Shown here one piece after another: positions 25,548 to 33,570 of a stretch of DNA of 34,403 bases. The notes under the pieces were generated by a model. It ran no database searches, was not told where the DNA came from, and saw only the letters and a list, made by a program, of their open reading frames with translations. The translations under genes and the position numbers were made by a program. Origin of the DNA: a bacterium (lineage in GTDB: Bacteria > Zhuqueibacterota > Zhuqueibacteria > Residuimicrobiales > Residuimicrobiaceae). Location of the stretch: the NCBI GenBank assembly GCA_029565685.1, contig JAKQNR010000010.1, positions 1-34,403 of the forward strand. Reading direction: 5' to 3'. Within the stretch, counting starts at the first letter, position 1; every line of letters starts with the position of its first letter.

Positions 25548-27947
25548 ATGAAAATTCAAGTCGCACTGATTTTCGTTTTTTGGGCAATGGCCTCTTGGGC
25601 GCAGCCCGAAAAAGGCGCCGCAGAGGTGCTGCAGGATAAGATGATTTGGAGCGGAATCGATACTGGCAAAGCCGAGTATACCGTCTTTAGGAAAACTTTT
25701 ACCATCCAGGACGTTTCCAACGCCATGATCCACCTTTTTGCAGATGCCAGATATATCTTGTGGCTGAATGGTGTGGAAGTGTCAAGAGGTCCCTGCCGCT
25801 TTGATCCCAAATCCCCATCATTCGATTCGATCGATATTACCCCTTTTTTGCAGCAAGGGCTCAATGCGGTTGCGGTCATGGTCATGTCGCACGGCAGCAA
25901 CGGGAAAATGATGAATCATGCTCCTGGACTGTGCGCAAAAATCAACCTCTGTGATCAATCGCAACAAATCCACACCATATGGACGGATGAATCCTGGAAG
26001 TGGAATAGCCACACCCGGTTCATGCCGCCGGTGCAAGACTGGGGTGTCGTTTGCGACCGGGTGGATGCCCGGATGGACGACGGCGACTGGAGCTTGGCAA
26101 AGTACGATGACCACCATTGGCAATCAGCGGTCTCCATAGATGGCCGGCAATGGGGAAAACTCGTGCCTCGCCCTATTCCGCTTTTAAAAGAAAGCGAAAT
26201 GGGGTGGACGGCGTTAAATAAAAGCGCTCTGCCGGCCAAACTCAAACAAGGCCAATCCTATATCATCCAGGCCCGTGAGATGCTGCAGGGCTTTCCCATT
26301 ATCCGCTTTACCGCTGAGGAAGGCGCGGTCATCCAATTTGAGTTTGGCTATACCGGCGACAGCCTGACCATCGGGAACACCTATGGTTCGGCCTGCTTTT
26401 ATACCGCGCGTGCCGGCGATCAGACCTATGTGCCTACCGATTCCTATGGATTCAGATACCTAAAAATCAGCGTGCTGAACGGCAGCATCTACTCTCCCTA
26501 TAATGTGCTGCTGACGGATATTCAACTGGTTGACCGCAGGTTCCCCTATCTCGAGACCGGCGCTTTCATCTGCAATGATCCGTTTTTAAATGAGCTTTGG
26601 CAGAGGTCGATCCGGACGTTGAAATTAAACTGTGAAGACGGCTACATGGACTGTGCCCTGCGCGAGAAGGTCGAATGGATGGGCGATGCCGCTATAGTAG
26701 AATATCCGTTGAGCCTGGCGGCGTTTGCCATAGCCGATGGCGCCGGCATGCCCCGCAGCGACAGTGGATTGATGATCTCCATGTTGAGGCATATTGCGTT
26801 AAGCCAAAGCGACAGCGGCATGTTCAAAGCCCACCATCCATCCGACCGTTTCGATATTCATGCCTATATCGAAGATTACTCATGCCTTTGGGTTCAGGCG
26901 CTCCGGCAGGTTTATGAATTGACCGCTAACCTCGCCCTGGTCAATGAGCTTTGGCAACCTTTGAAAAAGCAAATGCAGTGGTTTGCCGATCATCGTTCGC
27001 CCAATGGACTGGTCTATGGCCGCGAATTCACTTTTATGGACAACCCTTTGGCTTACTGCTATTGCAATGGCGCGACCTTGAATGCATTTGTCTACAAAGC
27101 TTTCAATGACGCTGCTTTTCTGGCCTCGGTTAAAAAAGATTTTCAGGCTGAAAAAAGCTATCATAAGTTGGCTGAAGAAATCAAGCAGAGTTACAATAAG
27201 CATTTATGGAATCCAGCGAAAAAAACCTATTCTTCGGGAATTGCCGACCAAAAACAGATGATGCCCACAGCCCATGCAGCTTTGATGGCTCTCAACCGCG
27301 GCATTGTGCCTGCTAACCGCAAACAGTCGGTGAAAGAATATTTGTATCACCATTACCGGGACAGGGGGAAGAGCTATTCGCAAAATGGTCTTATCCCGGA
27401 TCTCTTTTTCCATCCAGACCTGCCCGTTAACGGCATAGATTCTCCTTACACCTCCTTCTGGATGCTGGAGGAATTGTTCAAAGACAACCGCGACGTGGAG
27501 GCTTTATCCTTCATCAGAGAAAAATGGCAGTCCATGATGCAAGATTCCGTCACCGGGACTTTATCCGAGGGATTCGGTGGAGGTGATTTGTGCCACAACA
27601 TGGGGGCGGTTCCCGCCTATTTCTTAAGCAGAAAGGTCCTTGGCGTCAGCGAAAGACTGCCTGTCGGTTCAAAAATAATTGAAATCAAACCGCAATTGGG
27701 CGATTTATCCCTCGCCCAGGGAACCGTACTGACCGTCCATGGGCCTGTTGCGGTAAAATGGGAAAGACAAAACGACCGTCTTTTATTTTCCATCGATATA
27801 CCGGAAGGTACGACGGCTCAGATTACCATTGCGGCTAAAGAATCGGACCGGATGCTTTTGCTCAACAACCAGAAAAGCACGTTCCGCTTGGAAGAAGACC
27901 AGCTGATTTTCAATATTACAAAGGATATTCACTGTGGCGCATACTGA
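25548..27947 (+). CDS. Alpha-L-rhamnosidase, glycoside hydrolase family 78
   Basis: A 799-residue exported enzyme (signal peptide MKIQVALIFVFWAMASWAQ) that would release terminal alpha-L-rhamnose from plant or bacterial polysaccharides or glycosides. N-terminal beta-sandwich domains (IHLFADARYILWLNGVEVSRGP, DITPFLQQGLNAVAVMV, the typical GH78 accessory fold) lead to an (alpha/alpha)6 barrel from about residue 340. The GH78 acid signature DCPxREKxxWxGD appears as D368-C-A-L-R372-E373-K with W377-M-G-D380; the conserved proline is alanine. The base-side region is TLSEGFGGGDLCHNMG with E674 and the conserved histidine. The C-terminal beta-domain (PQLGDLSLAQG...GPVAVKWE) closes it. The next gene starts inside its last codons, so the two are translationally coupled. 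Confidence 0.87.
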   Translation: MKIQVALIFVFWAMASWAQPEKGAAEVLQDKMIWSGIDTGKAEYTVFRKTFTIQDVSNAMIHLFADARYILWLNGVEVSRGPCRFDPKSPSFDSIDITPFLQQGLNAVAVMVMSHGSNGKMMNHAPGLCAKINLCDQSQQIHTIWTDESWKWNSHTRFMPPVQDWGVVCDRVDARMDDGDWSLAKYDDHHWQSAVSIDGRQWGKLVPRPIPLLKESEMGWTALNKSALPAKLKQGQSYIIQAREMLQGFPIIRFTAEEGAVIQFEFGYTGDSLTIGNTYGSACFYTARAGDQTYVPTDSYGFRYLKISVLNGSIYSPYNVLLTDIQLVDRRFPYLETGAFICNDPFLNELWQRSIRTLKLNCEDGYMDCALREKVEWMGDAAIVEYPLSLAAFAIADGAGMPRSDSGLMISMLRHIALSQSDSGMFKAHHPSDRFDIHAYIEDYSCLWVQALRQVYELTANLALVNELWQPLKKQMQWFADHRSPNGLVYGREFTFMDNPLAYCYCNGATLNAFVYKAFNDAAFLASVKKDFQAEKSYHKLAEEIKQSYNKHLWNPAKKTYSSGIADQKQMMPTAHAALMALNRGIVPANRKQSVKEYLYHHYRDRGKSYSQNGLIPDLFFHPDLPVNGIDSPYTSFWMLEELFKDNRDVEALSFIREKWQSMMQDSVTGTLSEGFGGGDLCHNMGAVPAYFLSRKVLGVSERLPVGSKIIEIKPQLGDLSLAQGTVLTVHGPVAVKWERQNDRLLFSIDIPEGTTAQITIAAKESDRMLLLNNQKSTFRLEEDQLIFNITKDIHCGAY

Positions 27948-30507
27948 TAAAAAACGTCTAGTTGGAATTGCGCTATCGGCACTCTGCCTGTGGGCTCTGG
28001 TATCCTGTGGTTCAGAAAAGCCGGTCTCAGCCGGCCGGTTGATTGCCAACTTTGATTGCACCGCAGAATACCCCGGCGATCGCTATTTTTCGTTTGGCGA
28101 TGTACGGGTCGTGTCATCCGCCGCAGGATCATACCGCGAGGCTGAGGCAAAACCCCTATCCAGGTTTGGCTATCGGTTTTCGGTTGAACAGATTGGCAAA
28201 CCCCACCTGGCGGTGGTCCGCTATCCCGACGATAAAAGAAGGTTTATGTGTATGATGGACGGGACCAGCTACGATCTGACCATCGGTACTTTTACCGGGG
28301 TTAATCAGCCGCTGACCCATAAAATGCAGGAGATTCGCCGGATTTTCTGGCCTCGATGGCGGGATTGCAGTATCGTCTTTATGACTTGGGGAAACGGCGA
28401 GCCGGCTGCGGTTAGCGATATCAAAATTTATCAACTGGACCAGCTGGAGCCTCTCCCTATCAGCAACCAGGATGCGACCATCGCAAAACGGGAAATCGGT
28501 CTGCAATTTGAAGATCCGTGCGGCGCGACCTTTAGCATGGGCGCCTATACCGAGCAGGAGTGGCTTGATCGTGCAGTCAGCTACATGCACCATAGCGGAC
28601 AAAATGTATTGACGTACCCGCTGGTCTGGTATCATGACCCGCTCTACCCATCTGAGCGCGAGCCATCGGGATTGTTTGGGGCTGTGGCCGCACCTGACCG
28701 CAAAATTTATGCCCGCTGGACCGCTCATCCGGAGGACTGGGTTTCCATTCTGCTGAAAAAATTTGAGAAAGAAGGGCTCGAATTCAAGGCAGCCTTGACG
28801 CTTTTGCGGCTTGGCAGCCTGATGAAAGGCATGAACATCCAGCTCGATTCCATTAAAGCGGGCAAGGACACCTACAACAACATGCTTGCCAATAACCAGG
28901 TCCAGTCGTCAACCAACGATTGGACCATGGAATACAATGTGGCGAACTTTGACAAGCAGACCCACGGAACCTTGACCGAATGGGCCTATGGGGAACACGG
29001 CGGTCCTTTTGGCAGAGGTCCGATGTTCAATCCGCTCCATCCAACGGTTCAAAACGCCATTCTGGGCATTATCGCGGAAATCGTCGACCGCTATGGCCGG
29101 TCGCCCGCTTTCAAAGGCATTTCGATCAATATGTGGCACGCCACCATCCTCTGGTATTTTTCGCTCCAATCAGGGTATGACGATCATACCGTGAACCTTT
29201 TTGAAAAAGAGACTGGAATTAAATTGTTGGTCAAAGCGAATGACCCTGAACGCTTTGCAAAACGGTATGCACTATTGACCAAGGAATTTTCTGAACCCTG
29301 GATCAGCTGGCGGTGCATGAAAATAAAACAGCTTTTTTGCAAAATCCGTGATAAAATGACTGCTGCCCGTCCCGATCTGCGCTTAACCATTTCAACCTGG
29401 ACGGAAACGACCGTTTATGGATGGTTCGGGATACCACATGATCCTTCGCAGCAGATATTTGCCCGGAAATCGCTGTATGAGCTCTTTCGCGAAGGCGGAT
29501 TTGACATGAACCTTTTCCGCCATGAAGACAATATCGACATGGACTATGTGTTCGTGCCTTCGCGCGACCGGGATGCCTGGGGAACTGCCGGAGCAGATAC
29601 GCCGTTGGAAAAGACCTGCTCCTTCCGTGACCATGATTTTCTGGATGCGCCGACCTTCGCGGTCCTGGGTCAACAAGAACACCCCGGGGCTTTTATTTTC
29701 GATTGCTGGGTCGAAGCCTGGGGAAAATATTACCATGCGCCCTGTGCCCCTGATGATCCGCAGGCAAAGAAATTTGCCATGCTCTGGGGCAAACCCGCTG
29801 AAGGCATCCGTCTAGACAATGCTGAATATCCTCAGGATGGCTTTTGGTGGAATTCACAATTGAGGATCACCCCGCACTTTCAAGGCGGCATTCATTACCT
29901 GGAATATTTTACTCATGCTCTGGCTGAATTGGATGCCTGCCGGATCACCCGGGGCGGTTTGTTTACCGACACCGGCCACACCGAGATGATCCGTGAATTT
30001 GCTGCGGCTTACCGGACCTTGCCAGCGGAAAAATTTACTACAATCGGCGCCTTCACCGATCCGGTGGCGGTCAGAACACTGGTCTGCCATGGAAAACGTT
30101 ATGTATATCTGGTCAATCGCGAGTATTACCCGGTCCAGGTGAAATTGTATTTTAGCGCAAAAGACAATCGGCTCACGGACCTTGTTTCTGGAAAAATTTT
30201 TAAAGCAGCGGAGGAATTGGATCTAGAGCTTGGGCCCTATAAACTCTGTTCGCTGTGCACCTCACCCGAAACAGAAGTGAGGGATTTTTACGTCATTCCG
30301 CCTGCGGAGATTGTAGTAGAACTCAATAAAAAATTTATAGACGCGAAGGAAAGCATCAGCCGAGTGCGGAAAAATAAAGCAGAATGCCCCATAAGTCTGG
30401 CAAAAACAGTTGCTGAAATCGATGGGGCAATGAAGGATGGCCGATATGCCGCTGCGCGAAAATTATTGAACAGCTATGCCATATTAAAAGCGATCTCTGC
30501 ACCTTGA
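27934..30507 (+). CDS. Lipoprotein resembling GHL10-type glycosidases
   Basis: An 857-residue protein beginning at GTG 27934, 14 bases inside the rhamnosidase gene, with AAGGA upstream. The signal ends in a lipobox (LCLWALVSC-GS), so it is anchored in a membrane by a lipid on the cysteine. A beta domain (about 35-175) is followed by a barrel region with GHL10/GH42-like segments: AVSYMHHSGQNVLTYPLVWYHDP, YGRSPAFKGISINMWH, SGYDDHTVNLFEKETGI, WISWRCMKIKQLFCKI and RPDLRLTISTWTE. These resemble planctomycete and FCB 'family 10-like' glycosidases, but no CAZy family is certain. A C-terminal beta-sandwich (VYLVNREYYPVQVKLYF) and a helical tail end it. Coupling to GH78 suggests a shared substrate, for example a rhamnose-containing glycan. 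Confidence 0.68.
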   Translation: MAHTDKKRLVGIALSALCLWALVSCGSEKPVSAGRLIANFDCTAEYPGDRYFSFGDVRVVSSAAGSYREAEAKPLSRFGYRFSVEQIGKPHLAVVRYPDDKRRFMCMMDGTSYDLTIGTFTGVNQPLTHKMQEIRRIFWPRWRDCSIVFMTWGNGEPAAVSDIKIYQLDQLEPLPISNQDATIAKREIGLQFEDPCGATFSMGAYTEQEWLDRAVSYMHHSGQNVLTYPLVWYHDPLYPSEREPSGLFGAVAAPDRKIYARWTAHPEDWVSILLKKFEKEGLEFKAALTLLRLGSLMKGMNIQLDSIKAGKDTYNNMLANNQVQSSTNDWTMEYNVANFDKQTHGTLTEWAYGEHGGPFGRGPMFNPLHPTVQNAILGIIAEIVDRYGRSPAFKGISINMWHATILWYFSLQSGYDDHTVNLFEKETGIKLLVKANDPERFAKRYALLTKEFSEPWISWRCMKIKQLFCKIRDKMTAARPDLRLTISTWTETTVYGWFGIPHDPSQQIFARKSLYELFREGGFDMNLFRHEDNIDMDYVFVPSRDRDAWGTAGADTPLEKTCSFRDHDFLDAPTFAVLGQQEHPGAFIFDCWVEAWGKYYHAPCAPDDPQAKKFAMLWGKPAEGIRLDNAEYPQDGFWWNSQLRITPHFQGGIHYLEYFTHALAELDACRITRGGLFTDTGHTEMIREFAAAYRTLPAEKFTTIGAFTDPVAVRTLVCHGKRYVYLVNREYYPVQVKLYFSAKDNRLTDLVSGKIFKAAEELDLELGPYKLCSLCTSPETEVRDFYVIPPAEIVVELNKKFIDAKESISRVRKNKAECPISLAKTVAEIDGAMKDGRYAAARKLLNSYAILKAISAP

Positions 30508-30648
30508 GACAGTACAAATAGTTCAATCCCACTGAAACAGGCTGACCTCTTTGTCACCCATTTGGTTCCATAGTGAACGGATCAACCAAGAGGGCTTAAG
30601 AGCGTTCATCATCCGAACCAAATTCAAGCCGGAATTCCACTAGGACGT

Positions 30649-30804
30649 TTGCTCGGCTTATTTTTCTCCATACTGCTGCTTTCCCTGTCGGCCTGTCGTC
30701 AAGAGCCCCATGCACGACGCACGGCTGAGTCGCTGACCAATAGACTCGATCACAACAGCCCGGACAGGTCTGACGCTAGTGACCCTCAGCGCTCAAACCG
30801 TTGA
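30649..30804 (+). CDS. Possible small lipoprotein or lipoprotein-gene remnant
   Basis: Starting at TTG 30649, the frame encodes LGLFFSILLLSLSACRQEP, a convincing lipoprotein signal with lipobox LSAC, then only about 35 polar residues (ARRTAESLTNRLDHN...) before TGA 30804. The end overlaps the convergent DUF169 gene by 12 bases. No good ribosome site is visible. It may be a true small lipoprotein, but a truncated 5' end of a larger lipoprotein gene is equally possible. Confidence 0.35.
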   Translation: MLGLFFSILLLSLSACRQEPHARRTAESLTNRLDHNSPDRSDASDPQRSNR

Positions 30805-31560
30805 TATCTCTCCGCTCTCTATCCGCGAACGAACCCGATCCCACGATTTGGTCGTGAGAAAGCTCTCATCCGCATTGGCGATCATTTGAGCAAACCTCGG
30901 CCAGGGCACGGCCATGGTCAACCGGTCAGCCGGTACAAAAGGCCTGGCCGATACATCGAACAGGCCCAGCACGGATCGATGGCGACCGGATTGCCGCTCC
31001 AGATACGGGTACTTGACGATGGAGCCGCAGCCTGCGGAAAAGGGTGCGATCACGAAATCGTCGGCAGACTCGTCATAGCCGGAGAGGGTGAACAATCCTG
31101 ACAGCACATCCGGTTTGGCAAAAAAGATAACAATCTCAGGTTCATCGTGATCATGTAGATGGTCCCAGCGTTTGAAAAGCAGGTGTTGCGCCGGCGCGGT
31201 AAAACCAGGATCCCTGGCCAGCAGCTCGCGGACAACCTCAGGACTTTTTTTATAGCGCTCGCCTTCCATTTTCCCCGGGATGCCGCAGGAGAGAAAAAAC
31301 TCAAAATTCGGCCGCAAGCCGGGTGCAAATCCGAGGTAGCGCCTGCCGCCGCCACAGTGGATGTTATCCTTTTTGAAGGCAACTATTTGACCGCTGCGCA
31401 CGGATTGCAGCTGGCTGATCAGGCAGTGCTCGGCGGCGGGTTTTTCAGCGGCAGCCAAGGAATTTTCATCGTCGGTGTAATAACAGACAATAGGCAGCTC
31501 GGCGCCGGGGAAATAGTTGGTCCACATTTTGTCAAACTGATCGATCCTCGCTGGATCCAT
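30793..31560 (-). CDS. DUF169 family protein
   Basis: A 255-residue cytosolic protein of the DUF169 family, with the expected length. Visible family features are the N-terminal helix with FDKMWTNYF, LPIVCYYTDDE, the cysteine-containing CLISQLQSVRSGQIVAF, HCGGGRRYLGFAPG near residues 68-81, EIVIFFAKPDVLSGLF, FSAGCGSIVKYP and LTMAVPWPRFAQMI. Family members occur in archaea and anaerobic bacteria without an assigned reaction; the conserved cysteines (CGGG, GCGS) suggest metal or redox chemistry, which is inference. GGGAGG lies about 7 bases before the ATG. The upstream minus-strand gene ends 76 bases away, so the two probably form one transcript. Confidence 0.83.
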   Translation of the reverse strand: MDPARIDQFDKMWTNYFPGAELPIVCYYTDDENSLAAAEKPAAEHCLISQLQSVRSGQIVAFKKDNIHCGGGRRYLGFAPGLRPNFEFFLSCGIPGKMEGERYKKSPEVVRELLARDPGFTAPAQHLLFKRWDHLHDHDEPEIVIFFAKPDVLSGLFTLSGYDESADDFVIAPFSAGCGSIVKYPYLERQSGRHRSVLGLFDVSARPFVPADRLTMAVPWPRFAQMIANADESFLTTKSWDRVRSRIESGEISTV

Positions 31561-31636
31561 GGTTCGCCTCCCTGTGGATTGCTTTCTTTTTTATCTGCTC
31601 CGCACGCACAAGCGGATCGCGAACATTTTGGAAAAA

Positions 31637-33178
31637 TCAAAAAATATTTACCGTTTGAGATTCGCCCTCGCCGAGGCTTCGACGATGCAACCAATTCCAA
31701 AAGCGATACTTTGTCAAGTCCTGACCTTGGTACACCGCATCAGAATAGGCTTTGCAGCGTCTATGGATATCCTTTTTCATCGTATCGGTGAGAGCGTCGG
31801 CATCCAGATAGGCAAGGTGTTCAGCAAAGGATTCTCCCTCCGCCTCTGTGCCGAACACGGGGCCGAGCGTTTTGCGGCCGAACTGACGCAGGGAATCCTC
31901 CGGCCAATGGATAAAATGAGAAAACGCGAGATAGTTCAGCGCAGCAGGAATATGCATGCTGGACACTTCGCCGTGGATGCTCACCCCTTCAAGGCCGGAA
32001 CGATAAGCACGCAAGCAAGCCTCTTTGATCGAACTGATAACTTGATGATATCGAGTCCGGCCGTACCATTGACTGCCCTGGTGAAGAAAACCCACACTGC
32101 GTTCGGACGGGGGTTTTACTTCAGTCGGCCAGGTATCGCCGAACAGCGCTTCATTGGGCGCGCCGTTATCCAGATAAAGAGTCAGCGCTAACGGCGATGG
32201 ACGGACCATATGGGTGAGCGTCCACTGACACAGACTGTCATTTGCCAGCCGATCGAACATCGCCGGCCGACGACACTCCAAAAAAGCCGCTTGTTCCTCT
32301 TGATCAGACCCAGAACCCGGAACGAAACCCTTGTAGGTGGCCCAAGTGATGCTCTGTTCCCGGCACCGGCCGCGCAATGCTTGCAAAGCAGGTTCGTAGC
32401 CCAAATACTGGTGAAACCAGAAAGGAGGTTCATCCTGCGGCCATTGCCTGCGGCGCTCCACACAGCGGGGACAATGGCAGACAAGGAAATCGCCATTTTC
32501 AAGATTGACGCCGCCGATGGCAAACTCTTTGAACAACCAATACAGGCTTTCCTGCAGCCACTCGATAAAGCCCGGGTGCGTCGGACAGATGCCATGTTGG
32601 TCACGGTTTCCATTTTCATCGACTCGGCAGGCATCGGGATTGCGTTTGACAAAAGTCTCAAGATTAAAAGGATGGTCGCCTTCGTAAAAGACGCCGCCAT
32701 ACCAGGTCGTGCCCACGCCGGGCATAACCGCCACGCCGCGCGCAGCGGCGTAATCGGCCATCCGCTTTGCAGAATCGATGCCCCCATGCGAATCACGGAG
32801 AAATCCCCACACGACCAAACCGTGCACCCCCAGGCCGGCAGCCAAGTCGGTCAGACGGCGATAATCCTCGAGAAAGGTCTCCGGACGCTTCAAGTAGCGG
32901 TTTTTGCAGCCGAAATTCTGCATGCCCGGGTCGTCCCATGACCAGTTTGTGGAATGATCCCAAGTCCAGAAATAGGAACGGGCTAAAGCGGGAACAGGGC
33001 GCTCGAGTTTCCAGATCATACGCTCAGTCGCGGCAGAGCTTACCGCCGATCGCGTGATGGACGAGATCATGCCGGATGCGCGATGAACCGGCAAGGCAGC
33101 GCCAAGCGCACCTGCGGCGGCTGTTCGCAGCAGGTCGCGTCGATTGATGCCGTTATGGCCGATATTAGTAGGAATCAC
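31637..33178 (-). CDS. Tat-exported TIM-barrel glycosidase-like protein
   Basis: About 513 residues. The N-terminus has a twin-arginine signal, NRRDLLRTAAAGALGAALP, so it is folded before export, often a sign of a bound cofactor or metal. The mature part looks like a barrel: LTDLAAGLGVHGLVVWGF, MADYAAARGVAVMPGVGT, FAIGGVNLENGDFLVCHC with the cysteine-rich CHCPRC, QSITWATYKGFVPG, SLCQWTLTHMV, VGFLHQGSQWYG and GVSIHGEVSSMH. The N-L-E-N and H-G-E segments are reasonable candidates for acid/base glutamates. It resembles DUF4838-like GH-fold proteins, but the match is not secure. The start GTG 33178 has AAGAGG 6 bases before it and is preferred over TTG 33208. Confidence 0.65.
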   Translation of the reverse strand: MIPTNIGHNGINRRDLLRTAAAGALGAALPVHRASGMISSITRSAVSSAATERMIWKLERPVPALARSYFWTWDHSTNWSWDDPGMQNFGCKNRYLKRPETFLEDYRRLTDLAAGLGVHGLVVWGFLRDSHGGIDSAKRMADYAAARGVAVMPGVGTTWYGGVFYEGDHPFNLETFVKRNPDACRVDENGNRDQHGICPTHPGFIEWLQESLYWLFKEFAIGGVNLENGDFLVCHCPRCVERRRQWPQDEPPFWFHQYLGYEPALQALRGRCREQSITWATYKGFVPGSGSDQEEQAAFLECRRPAMFDRLANDSLCQWTLTHMVRPSPLALTLYLDNGAPNEALFGDTWPTEVKPPSERSVGFLHQGSQWYGRTRYHQVISSIKEACLRAYRSGLEGVSIHGEVSSMHIPAALNYLAFSHFIHWPEDSLRQFGRKTLGPVFGTEAEGESFAEHLAYLDADALTDTMKKDIHRRCKAYSDAVYQGQDLTKYRFWNWLHRRSLGEGESQTVNIF

Positions 33179-33210
33179 AGGGCACCTCTTCTTCTGGGAA
33201 ATTAACAACC

Positions 33211-33246
33211 TGGACTTTGGTCCATGGAAAAATTAACCAACTGGTT
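33211..33246. promoter_or_regulatory. Pair of adjacent palindromes
   Basis: TGGACTTTGGTCCA (33211-33224; arms TGGAC/GTCCA, TTTG centre) and AACCAACTGGTT (33235-33246; arms AACCA/TGGTT) lie 10 bases apart and 33-68 bases before the Tat-protein start. This suggests operator sites; the binding protein is unknown. Confidence 0.4.
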
Positions 33247-33360
33247 TTCAAAACACAAGACAAAATAAAACAGACATCGGCCGGCGGCGTGGATTTTATC
33301 CATCTGGAACTGAATAGCACGAGAATGCGGCAGGCCTATCATTTGAACAAAGAAAAAATC

Positions 33361-33389
33361 TTGAATTTTAGGCTATTCCTTGGCATATT
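33361..33389 (+). promoter_or_regulatory. Weak candidate promoter of the binding-protein gene
   Basis: TTGAAT (33361-33366) and CATATT (33384-33389) are 17 bases apart. Each matches consensus at four positions. The leader would be about 180 bases. Confidence 0.25.
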
Positions 33390-33570
33390 TAAGCTGGCAA
33401 AGCCTGCATCGCCGATTCATCGCAGGCCGCTGTTTCAGCCGTTATCACCTGCGCAGGACGGCGCTTTCAGGCTGCAGCCGGCTCCCAGGCTGTCATTTTT
33501 TCAATCCAACAGACAGCCGCAGGATCGCAGTGCTCCAGAGCGGATTGCATCAGCTGATCGGTGGACCTTT

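Larger units (their letters stand above)
33179..33570. other. Divergent promoter region
   Basis: No gene. It contains two neighbouring palindromes just upstream of the minus-strand gene and a weak promoter candidate for the binding protein, both listed separately. Confidence 0.5.
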
